The notes below the pieces were generated by a model, which saw only the letters and a list, made by a program, of their open reading frames with translations, searched no databases and was not told the DNA's origin. Shown piece by piece: positions 17,139 through 24,430 of a stretch of DNA of 25,903 nt. How positions within the stretch are numbered: the stretch's first letter is position 1; the number at the start of each line of letters is the position of its first letter. The position numbers and the translations under genes are program-made. The DNA comes from Dehalococcoidia bacterium UBA1151 (GTDB lineage Bacteria > Chloroflexota > Dehalococcoidia > Lucifugimonadales > Lucifugimonadaceae). Location of the stretch: positions 315-26,217 of the forward strand of contig DBZV01000107.1 of assembly GCA_002311865.1 (NCBI GenBank), read 5' to 3'.

Positions 17139-18275
17139 CTACGCAGGCACGGCGAATGGCTGGATCTTCTCGAACGTGCCGCCTACTATCGGCGCGGCAT
17201 CGATGCCCAGCCAGTCTTCCAGCATGTCTGTGTAGAGGCCGCGGAAGTCGAAGTTGTACGCCAGGTCGCCCTCGACAAGATCGCTTGGGTCCAGCGATGG
17301 ATATTCGCTGTAGTGGCCGCCCTGCACTTCATCGCCAAGGATGAATGCAACGCCTCCAGAGCCATGGTCGGTGCCAGAGCCATTGTCCTTCACTCGTCGG
17401 CCGAACTCCGAGAACATGAGGATGGCGATCTCTTTGCTTGCGCCGTGCTCGTTCAAGTCGTCTTTGAACGCCCGCAGCGCCTCTGAAAGCTCCTCCCAGA
17501 GCACGCGCTGCAGTGCTACCTCGTTGGTGTGCGTATCGAACCCACCGTGAACGGTGTAGAAGACGCGCGTTCCAAGTTCGGCGAAATGAATCTGCGCCAC
17601 GCCCTTCAGCGAGGTGGCGATCGCGCTCGACGGGTACTCGACGTTTGACGAGTACTTTGCCGGAGCTTCCTTCAAGATATCAGCGCCGCGCAGCGCATCA
17701 AGGCCCGTCTTGCCCAGGTAGTCCATCACCCAGCTGCTGCCGATGGTCGGCGTGTAGATGCGGCTAAAGGTATCGAGGGCCAGTGCCCTCTGCTTCTCGC
17801 CAACGACACCTGTGAGCAGGCCGTAGTCATCGAGATTGCCTACCGATGCAACCGGCACGCCGGGAGAGGCCATCGCGCGCGGCAGTCCGTGGCCGAAGTT
17901 GACGGCGGTGACAGGATTATCGCCAGCAGGGTCCAGCGCGCGTATTGCTTGCCCCAGCCAGCCCTCGTTGCCCAACTCGTCTGGCTGAGCCGTGTGCCAG
18001 ATATCCATCGAGCGGAAGTGTGAGCGTACGGGGGTCGGGTAGCCAACGCCATGAATGATCGCAACGTGGCCTTCATCGTAGATGTCTTTGAAGACGCTCA
18101 TTCCCGGGTTCAGGCCAAACTGGTCGTCCAGGGGGATGACGTTGTCCTGCTCGATTCGAATATTAGGCCGCGCATCACGATAGCGCGGGTTGGCGTACGG
18201 AACGATGCAGTTCAGATAGTCGTTGCCACCGGAGAGCTGGATGATGACGAGTACTCGGTCTTTTTCTTGTGCCAT
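17139..18275 (-). CDS. DUF1501 protein without export signal
   Basis: A 378-residue member of the DUF1501 family, alkaline-phosphatase/sulfatase-fold-like proteins with no agreed biochemical role. It starts directly at the core strand: VLVIIQLSGGNDYLNCIVPY (8-27), followed by IHGVGYPTPVRSHFRSMDIW, then FSEFGRRVKDNGSGTDHG and GGVAFILGD. The GGND, HFRS and TDHG segments are the conserved family blocks. Most DUF1501 proteins carry an N-terminal Tat leader; none is present and an upstream one is excluded by the short gap, so this one appears cytoplasmic. AGAGGAA about a dozen bases before ATG 18275. Lies 18 bases after the NHL gene and 35 before the enolase gene in the same operon. Confidence 0.92.
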   Translation of the reverse strand: MAQEKDRVLVIIQLSGGNDYLNCIVPYANPRYRDARPNIRIEQDNVIPLDDQFGLNPGMSVFKDIYDEGHVAIIHGVGYPTPVRSHFRSMDIWHTAQPDELGNEGWLGQAIRALDPAGDNPVTAVNFGHGLPRAMASPGVPVASVGNLDDYGLLTGVVGEKQRALALDTFSRIYTPTIGSSWVMDYLGKTGLDALRGADILKEAPAKYSSNVEYPSSAIATSLKGVAQIHFAELGTRVFYTVHGGFDTHTNEVALQRVLWEELSEALRAFKDDLNEHGASKEIAILMFSEFGRRVKDNGSGTDHGSGGVAFILGDEVQGGHYSEYPSLDPSDLVEGDLAYNFDFRGLYTDMLEDWLGIDAAPIVGGTFEKIQPFAVPA

Positions 18276-18293
18276 GTGACTTGCGTATTTCCT

Positions 18294-19316
18294 CTAAGTT
18301 CGCTCGTAGACCTGGAAGCGGTGACGCCCGGCCTCGATGACGAATAGTCGTCCTGAACTATCTACTTCAATACCAGTTGGATTCCAGAAATATCCTTCAA
18401 CCCGGGACGACTCTTCCCACGGATCAGTGGCCTCGACTTTCACGAACGGGTCAAACGTCTTCCGTGCGTTCAGCTCATCGGCGTTCGCGGCAAGATAGTC
18501 GGCGCCCCATTTGGTTACAACAGCATCACCGCGGATGCTCTGCTGGAAGTTACCGTCAGCGTCGAAGACTTTTGCACGCTGGTTGCCCCAGTCGGCAACG
18601 TAAATGAAGCCCGCTGAATCAACCGCCACGTCTGCAGGCCGATAGAGTTGGTGATCTTCTCGGCCCGACTCGCCAAACGACATGACCGGCTCGCCGTCCA
18701 GGGTGAACTTAGAGATACGGTCGTTGTGCCAATCGGCCACAAACAGGTGGCCCGCGCCGTCTGTTGCAATGCCCCACGGCGCATCGAACTGGCCAGCTCC
18801 TGTGCCTGCCTCGCCGAACGATGAGATGAACTCGCCATCTATCGAGAACTTCTGGACGCGGTGGTTCCACTGATCGGAGACGTAAAGATTATCGTCAGCG
18901 TCAAATGTGAGGCCGGCCGGGCCGCTGAGTTGCCCAGGCTGGCTGCCTTGCTCCCCCCAGTGGCTCATGTAGTTGCCGTCGGTATCGAAGATCGTTACGC
19001 GGTTGGTCTGCTCATCAGTTACGTACACCTGATTTTTGCTATCGAGCGCGATGCCGGTGGGGGCGATCAGCTCACCGGGTCCTGTGCCGCGTTTGGCGAA
19101 CTCGCCGTAGAACTCGTGATCGACATTGCACATGCCAATGCGAGTGCCCTTCGGGTGCATCTGACTGCTGCGGCTGATCACGTAGAGATGACCGTCGTCG
19201 CGAATGGCCATTGCGTTGGGAAGATGGAAACCGCGTCCACCCACGTCCGCGCAGAACCCAATCGTATCCACAGCCTTGAACTGGCCCGACAACTTTGCTG
19301 GTGTATCCGTAGTCAT
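18294..19316 (-). CDS. NHL-repeat six-bladed beta-propeller protein
   Basis: A 340-residue beta-propeller. Six repeats of the NHL type can be read, with phrases such as PTGIALDSKNQVYVTDEQTN, PAGLTFDADDNLYVSDQWNH, PWGIATDGAGHLFVADWHND, PADVAVDSAGFIYVADWGNQ and, last, PTGIEVDSSGRLFVIEAGRH. NHL propellers bind ligands or act as lactonases and peptidyl lyases; none of these activities can be assigned. No signal peptide or membrane segment, so it is predicted to be cytoplasmic, unlike many NHL proteins. TAGGA lies about eight bases before ATG 19316. It sits between DUF1800 (21 bases upstream) and DUF1501 (18 bases downstream), which suggests it scaffolds or works with them; a lactonase role ahead of the sugar-acid dehydratase is possible but speculative. 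Confidence 0.93.
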   Translation of the reverse strand: MTTDTPAKLSGQFKAVDTIGFCADVGGRGFHLPNAMAIRDDGHLYVISRSSQMHPKGTRIGMCNVDHEFYGEFAKRGTGPGELIAPTGIALDSKNQVYVTDEQTNRVTIFDTDGNYMSHWGEQGSQPGQLSGPAGLTFDADDNLYVSDQWNHRVQKFSIDGEFISSFGEAGTGAGQFDAPWGIATDGAGHLFVADWHNDRISKFTLDGEPVMSFGESGREDHQLYRPADVAVDSAGFIYVADWGNQRAKVFDADGNFQQSIRGDAVVTKWGADYLAANADELNARKTFDPFVKVEATDPWEESSRVEGYFWNPTGIEVDSSGRLFVIEAGRHRFQVYERT

Positions 19317-19337
19317 GATGTGTCCTAAATGGCCGAA

Positions 19338-20783
19338 CTAAACGAGCTGGTACTCACGGGTCGAGACGATTACTTGCAGCAGCGCGGCCACGCTCGCTTC
19401 CCCTTCTGGCGTCGCAAGATCGACCTCACCCTGCTCCTTCGCGAAATCGACAATGCCCTGCCGAGTTTCCTCGGGAAGCGGCATCGGGCCGATAAGGTCC
19501 AGACACTGATCCACCAGCGTCTCGGCTGTTGGCGCAACGCCTTCGGTATCGCGCCGCAAGCGGGCGATGATAGCCTGCACGCCAGCGTTCGACGTATCGC
19601 CCATCATGTCGCTCGCGAAGTTGACGCGCTCCACAACGGTGCCCGTGTTGATCCACTCATCGCCACCCTGCCAGCCTTCGACGCTGGGCGGGTTGAGCAG
19701 CGCCTGGCCCATAAAGCCGCATGCGGCGGCAGATGCGTACACATCGTAAGTCGGCCCGTCGAACCCGCCGGCCTGCCGGAGCGTACCGACGATCAACTCA
19801 ACGGGGCTTTTCACCCGAGCAAAGTGTGCCGACTCATCTTTGAAGAAGTCGGAATTGAAGAGTGTCTCCAGCATCGCGCCAATGTTGTAGTTCGACTCGA
19901 AGTAGCTATTCATCAAGATCTCGATAGCTTCAGGGTTGCCTGGCTCCTGGAGCGGCCACTGGGGCACCGGCGGCTCATCGGCAACAAACGAGTGGTAAAG
20001 CAATCGTGAGATGAAGCGAGCCGTTGCGGATTGCTCGCAGATGATGTCGATCACATCCTCGCCGTTGAAATTCCCCGTCTTGCCAAGGAATGTCTTTTCA
20101 CCGTTGTCGTGATCGTCTGGCTTGTACTCAAACTGCCAGTCGATGTAGCCGTAGGGGCGAGCAGTATTGTTCCGCATCTTCATCGCCATATAGTCCATAT
20201 TGGCGATCGACCAGCCGGTGAAGGCCCGTGAGCACTCCTTGATGTCCTCTTCGGAGTAGTTTCCAGCCCCCATGGAGAAGAGTTCCAGAATCTCGCGGCC
20301 GTAGTTCTCGTTGATCGCGCCGTTGTGGTTATCCTGGTTGTCCAACCACAGGATCATCGCCGGGTCCTTGGAAAGTTGAACCAGCAACTCCCTGAAACTG
20401 CCCATGCCGTACTTTCGGAGCATATCCAGCTGGCTGAGGATTGGTTTGGCCTGGATCAGCTTGGTCTGGGCTGTGGCGAACACCCGATGCCAGAATAGCG
20501 CCTCCTTCTCTTCAAGCGGCGCATTGGTCGTGACCATTCGGTAGATCCAGTACGAGGAAGAGCTGCCATTCGTACGGATGTCCTGGAAGTCGTGGTGGTA
20601 CCTGCGAAGGATGTCATCGGGCAGATACGTGCGCTCTTCTGGTGGGTGTAGCAGCCACTCAACGGTGGCGTCATATCCCTGTGCAGCGTAGGTCTCAAGC
20701 TCATCTCGCGTTGCACTAAAACCGGCACGCCGCATCAGATGGGCGATGAGAGCCAGATCAGATCCAGTTTCCGTTATCACCAT
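19338..20783 (-). CDS. DUF1800 protein
   Basis: A 481-residue DUF1800 family protein, helix-rich and of unknown biochemistry; in many genomes the family is encoded next to DUF1501. Recognisable blocks: AHLMRRAGFSATRDELE near the N-terminus, EEKEALFWHRVFATAQTKL, WLDNQDNHNGAINENYGREI with LELFSMG, AFTGWSIANMD, and the C-terminal LLNPPSVEGWQGGDEWINT. GREILELFSMG and VEGWxGG are the family's hallmarks. There is no signal peptide, matching its DUF1501 partner. GAGGTGA lies five to six bases before ATG 20783. It opens the five-gene tight run with NHL, DUF1501, dehydratase and CoxL-like genes, 74 bases downstream of the TIM-barrel gene. Confidence 0.94.
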   Translation of the reverse strand: MVITETGSDLALIAHLMRRAGFSATRDELETYAAQGYDATVEWLLHPPEERTYLPDDILRRYHHDFQDIRTNGSSSSYWIYRMVTTNAPLEEKEALFWHRVFATAQTKLIQAKPILSQLDMLRKYGMGSFRELLVQLSKDPAMILWLDNQDNHNGAINENYGREILELFSMGAGNYSEEDIKECSRAFTGWSIANMDYMAMKMRNNTARPYGYIDWQFEYKPDDHDNGEKTFLGKTGNFNGEDVIDIICEQSATARFISRLLYHSFVADEPPVPQWPLQEPGNPEAIEILMNSYFESNYNIGAMLETLFNSDFFKDESAHFARVKSPVELIVGTLRQAGGFDGPTYDVYASAAACGFMGQALLNPPSVEGWQGGDEWINTGTVVERVNFASDMMGDTSNAGVQAIIARLRRDTEGVAPTAETLVDQCLDLIGPMPLPEETRQGIVDFAKEQGEVDLATPEGEASVAALLQVIVSTREYQLV

Positions 20784-20857
20784 TGCGTCACCTCAGTTGG
20801 CGTGGATTTTACCGCGGGTGCGCTGTGAATCAATGCCCTGGGGTGTCAGATATTCGA

Positions 20858-21694
20858 TTAGGCCACCGCATTCCGCGCCGTATTTAATGCCGCGTATGTG
20901 AACTCCGCCGTCGCTCGCGGGTCGTAGCCAGGCGCGCCCGACTGCTGCACACTCACCTCTGCGAACACGGGCAGGTGCTCCAGATTGTTCGCCTTCAGCG
21001 ACGCGATGAACGCCGTCAGATCAATCGAGCCGGCCCCGGGGAGGCTGTACTGCACCTCACCATCTACCTTCTCACCATCCTTCACGTGAACCATCGCCGC
21101 ATGCGGTGCGCAGAGATCGACGCTGTGGCCCACTTCTGAGCCTTCAACGTGGAAGTGACTGACGTCCAGATCGAGCTTTAGGTTGGGGTGCTGCGTCTGC
21201 TCCATCATCCAGACCGCCTTCTCCGGCGTCTCAAAGTCGGTCCCAGCGTGGGCTTCGATTGCGATCACAACATTGTGCTCAGCCGCGAGATCTGCGAGTT
21301 CCACAAACCTGTCGCGTATCTGTTCCCTGCCGATGTCCCACGCTGGTGCGCTGTGGCCTGCGGTGGTGGTCATGAGTATTGGCGAGTCGTCGATGTGGAG
21401 TTCAGCAGCCATCGCAAACTTGGCAAGCGTCTTCTTCCGCTCGGCATCCTGTGATTCGGCGGGAGCGCACACATCGATCAAACCGAATATGAGTGGCGAC
21501 GAAAATCCCAGATCACGGATGAGCCACGCGAGATCGCCTCGCTTCTCCGCTGAGAACTTGTGCGGAGCGGTCGGCCAATCGTCGGCAAGTGCGATCTCAA
21601 GGGCCTCGTAGCCCACGTCTTTGATCATTGGCAGCGCCTCAAACGGGTCCATCATCTTGAGGGCGTAGGTCGAGTAGCCAAGTTCGAATGTCAT
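20858..21694 (-). CDS. Sugar phosphate isomerase/epimerase-like TIM-barrel protein
   Basis: A 278-residue AP-endonuclease-2/xylose-isomerase-like barrel, the fold of sugar epimerases, hydroxypyruvate isomerases and inosose dehydratases. Metal-site strands are visible: VVIAIEAHAG (Glu), LKLDLDVSHFHVEG (Asp and His), MVHVKDGEK (His, Lys, Asp) and VFAEVSVQQSG (Glu). GAGSIDLTAFIASLKANN is the characteristic late-helix segment. The frame opens 29 codons earlier, but homology and codon pattern begin at ATG 21694 (MTFELGYSTYALKMMD). It lies 74 bases upstream of DUF1800 on the same strand and probably leads the six-gene operon, divergent from the FAH-family gene. Sugar substrate unknown. Confidence 0.9.
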   Translation of the reverse strand: MTFELGYSTYALKMMDPFEALPMIKDVGYEALEIALADDWPTAPHKFSAEKRGDLAWLIRDLGFSSPLIFGLIDVCAPAESQDAERKKTLAKFAMAAELHIDDSPILMTTTAGHSAPAWDIGREQIRDRFVELADLAAEHNVVIAIEAHAGTDFETPEKAVWMMEQTQHPNLKLDLDVSHFHVEGSEVGHSVDLCAPHAAMVHVKDGEKVDGEVQYSLPGAGSIDLTAFIASLKANNLEHLPVFAEVSVQQSGAPGYDPRATAEFTYAALNTARNAVA

Positions 21695-21836
21695 TTGTAA
21701 TCCCGAAATAGTTTTTGCGATTAACGAACTATACGCGGCGCTGTGTTCGTCTTGTTCACGAAGCGGTCGACCATCCTGCATTTATCATGCGGCTACCGAT
21801 ATGGTTACCATGATGTTCAATGGGATGGAGGGAATC
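21695..21836. promoter_or_regulatory. Divergent promoter region of the TIM-barrel operon and FAH gene
   Basis: The 142 bases between the two divergent starts must drive both. A -10-like TATAGT lies on the minus strand (21728-21733) without a good -35. ATGGTTACCAT at 21801-21811 is a near-perfect palindrome (five-base arms) and could be an operator. GCATTTATCATGC just upstream is another small inverted repeat. No regulator gene is nearby. Confidence 0.3.
21827..21832 (+). promoter_or_regulatory. Shine-Dalgarno site of the FAH-family gene
   Basis: GGAGGG four bases before ATG 21837; it decides against the in-frame ATG at 21801. Confidence 0.6.
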
Positions 21837-22628
21837 ATGAAAATTGCCCGCTTTGAAGCTAACCGACAGGTCCACTATGGATTAGTCGATGGGGACGTAA
21901 TTGCCCAGATTGAGGGCGACGTATTCGGCGATTTTTCGCCGACCGGAAAGACTCACTCTCTCCAGGCGGTGAAGCTACTCGCGCCGGTAACGCCAACGCA
22001 GATGTTTGGGCCCGGCGTCAACTTTGAGGCGCATCTCGCAATGGCCTCGGCGATCACCGGCAACGCCGAGATGCTTCCAACGCCTGAACCGTGGCTCAAA
22101 GCCATCAACTCCCTCTCTAACCCCGGCGCGCCTATAGTCATTCCGTACGACTCCAAAGTTGGCGTGGAATACGAGGGCGAGTGCATCGCAATCATTGGCG
22201 CCACAACGCGCCGGGTCGATCCAGACGACGCGTGGAACAGAATCCTGGGCTACACCTGCGGCAACGATGTATCCGAACGCGATTGGCAGGTGAACGACTA
22301 CTCCATGTGGCGAGCCAAAGGTGCCGATACCTTCGGTCCGATCGGCCCCTGGATTGAAACCGACTTCGACCCCCGCGCCGGTGGCGACATGATCGTTCGC
22401 GTCGATGGCAATGAAGTGGAGCGCGTGACCACGGCAGATATGTACTACGACTTTGGCGCGCTCGTCAGCTTCATCAGCCAGCACGTCACACTCAAGCCGG
22501 GCGACGCCATCTGGTCCGGCACGTCAGGCCACCCGGAAACGCTGCACGCCGGACAGGTCGTCGAGGTAGAGGTCACCGGTATTGGAGTGCTCTCCAATCC
22601 GGTCGTCGCCGAACAGGAGTCAGATTAG
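21837..22628 (+). CDS. Fumarylacetoacetate hydrolase-family protein
   Basis: A 263-residue cytoplasmic FAH-superfamily enzyme; members cleave C-C bonds in diketo acids or act as hydratases, decarboxylases or isomerases, with a divalent metal. The metal ligands are seen as Glu111 and Glu113 in VEYEGECIAIIG and Asp144 in CGNDVSERDWQ. KGADTFGPIGPWI and WSGTSGHPETLHAGQVVEVE complete the family pattern, ending GIGVLSNPV. Start ATG 21837 is set by GGAGGG. It is divergent from the six-gene operon that contains a rhamnonate-dehydratase-like enzyme; in the diketo-hydrolase route of L-rhamnose breakdown the last step is catalysed by a member of this family, which makes such a role attractive but unproven. 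Convergent with the sulfatase, 28 bases apart. Confidence 0.93.
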   Translation: MKIARFEANRQVHYGLVDGDVIAQIEGDVFGDFSPTGKTHSLQAVKLLAPVTPTQMFGPGVNFEAHLAMASAITGNAEMLPTPEPWLKAINSLSNPGAPIVIPYDSKVGVEYEGECIAIIGATTRRVDPDDAWNRILGYTCGNDVSERDWQVNDYSMWRAKGADTFGPIGPWIETDFDPRAGGDMIVRVDGNEVERVTTADMYYDFGALVSFISQHVTLKPGDAIWSGTSGHPETLHAGQVVEVEVTGIGVLSNPVVAEQESD

Positions 22629-22656
22629 TGGCATCGGGCCTGGAGCGGACGGACGC

Positions 22657-24291
22657 TTAGAGCCGGTGCCCGTGACGAGTCTGCATGATCCATGAGCCAT
22701 CAAGCCGTTGGCCGGTGAACTGATACTCGCCCGGCCGGATTGGCCACGGCAGAACGCCGCACTTATCCGCCCACGACTGCCACATGCCAATCATCTCCGT
22801 AACCCGACTCCGTTCGCCGGACGAGAGATCGTTGAGTTCGGTGCGGTCCAACTCCATATTGAACAGCTCCCAGTCATAGCCCTGTTCTCGCACGAGCTTC
22901 CAGTCGCCAATCCTGATGGCCGCGTTGCCCTCGTGCTCCCAGAACAGCGGCTTATCGCGCTGCCACCCCGAGCCACCCAGCGCCTCGGCAAAGCTCTCAC
23001 CCTCAATTGGCGTGATCGCGTTGCCGTCGAATTCGGACGGATAGCTGGCGCCTGCAACATCAATGATCGTGGCGGTAATATCCAGGATTTGCGCGGGCGA
23101 GTGAACGATCTTCGACTCCTTGATCTTCGACGGCCAGCGCGCAATGAACGGCGTCGAAATACCCCCTTCGTGGATCCAGTGCTTGTACTTCCGGAACGGT
23201 GTGACACTCACGTTCGCCCACTGAACGTCGTAGCTCATGAACGTGTCCTCCGGCCCGGGCCGAATCGCCGGATCGTTGCCGATGCGCACCGGTCTGCCAT
23301 CGCTGGTAGCCAACCCGCGCAGGAATGCATCGACCGTAGGACGGGCCTCCTCATGCAGGAACTCTGCACAGCCACCGTTATCTGAGAGAAACATCACCAG
23401 CGTGTCATCGGCGACGCCGTTGCGATCGAGCGCCGCGAGAATCCGACCGACGCCCTGATCCAGCCGATCAACTTGTGCGGCGTACACCGCCATGCGCATC
23501 GACTCCCACTCTAGGTGCCGAGCATCGGTCCATGCTGGTGCGCCCTCGTCGCGCGGCGTAATGGCCCACTTATCGCTCAGCAGACCTATCGACTGCAGAC
23601 GCTCGTGGCGAGCCGTCCGGGTCGCGTCCCAGCCGCCGGAGTACGCGCCTTTGTAGTGAGCGATGTTGTCTTCAGGCGCCTGTAGCGGCCAGTGAGGGGC
23701 GGTAAATGCCACGTATTGAAAGAACGGCACGCCATCCGTTGAGGCCTCATCGATCATCGTCACGGCCTGGTCGGTGATCTCATCCGTCAGATAGAAGTCG
23801 TCCGTATCGATCTCGAACGGGTTTGCGTCGCTCCACATCTTCTCGCGATGGAAGTAGCCGCCGCCACCACCCACACCGAAGAGCCGATCGAAACCTCGGC
23901 GCATCTCAGCGGGGAGGTCCGGCTCGCCGGGCCCCTCGCCAACGTGCCACTTGCCCGACATCTGCGTGCGATATCCCGCCGTCCGCAACACCTCCGCCAC
24001 GGTAACGCAACTCTGATTGAGCACACCCTGATACGGAGGCACGCCGGGGATGGGGTTCGTCATGTGCCCAACGCCCGCCTGCTGCGCATACACCCCGGTC
24101 AGTAGCGCGGCCCTCGACGGGCAGCAGCGGGCACCGTTGTACATCTGCGAGAAGCGAACGCCACTCGCCGCCAGGCTATCCAGGTTGGGTGTCCTGATCT
24201 CACCGCCGTAACACCCGATGTCCGAGTAGCCCATATCATCTGCCATGATCAGCACGACGTTTGGTCGCTTCTGCGCCGATGATTCGCTCAT
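22657..24291 (-). CDS. Type I (formylglycine) sulfatase
   Basis: A 544-residue arylsulfatase-like enzyme that hydrolyses sulfate esters. The start reads RPNVVLIMADDMGYSDIGCY, with the metal-binding Asp pair. The activation site is RCCPSRAALLTG, a C-x-P-S-R signature in which Cys56 would become formylglycine. MSGKWHVGEG, APHWPLQAPEDN and MFLSDNGGCAEF supply further active-site and metal residues. CAGGAG lies about eight bases before ATG 24291. There is no signal peptide, so it is predicted to work in the cytoplasm on imported sulfated compounds, unlike secreted polysaccharide sulfatases. No formylglycine-generating enzyme or sulfate exporter is in the window. Substrate not determinable. Confidence 0.95.
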   Translation of the reverse strand: MSESSAQKRPNVVLIMADDMGYSDIGCYGGEIRTPNLDSLAASGVRFSQMYNGARCCPSRAALLTGVYAQQAGVGHMTNPIPGVPPYQGVLNQSCVTVAEVLRTAGYRTQMSGKWHVGEGPGEPDLPAEMRRGFDRLFGVGGGGGYFHREKMWSDANPFEIDTDDFYLTDEITDQAVTMIDEASTDGVPFFQYVAFTAPHWPLQAPEDNIAHYKGAYSGGWDATRTARHERLQSIGLLSDKWAITPRDEGAPAWTDARHLEWESMRMAVYAAQVDRLDQGVGRILAALDRNGVADDTLVMFLSDNGGCAEFLHEEARPTVDAFLRGLATSDGRPVRIGNDPAIRPGPEDTFMSYDVQWANVSVTPFRKYKHWIHEGGISTPFIARWPSKIKESKIVHSPAQILDITATIIDVAGASYPSEFDGNAITPIEGESFAEALGGSGWQRDKPLFWEHEGNAAIRIGDWKLVREQGYDWELFNMELDRTELNDLSSGERSRVTEMIGMWQSWADKCGVLPWPIRPGEYQFTGQRLDGSWIMQTRHGHRL

Positions 24292-24430
24292 TTACAGGCT
24301 CCTGATTGCAGCCGCCCCAGATATCGCGGGAGTGTTAGTTCAAAGATGCGTAAGTCTAGCGCGCACTGCCGCGGGACTCGAATCACTGTGGCATCACAAA
24401 ACCGCAACTTCCCTTATCATGGCCCTCACT

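Noticed and set aside
19329..20009. 226-residue plus-strand open frame opposite DUF1800
   Set aside because: Shadow of the DUF1800 gene; no domain recognised.
22708..23385. 225-residue plus-strand open frame opposite the sulfatase
   Set aside because: Antisense shadow of a gene with intact active-site motifs; composition is Arg-rich and unstructured.
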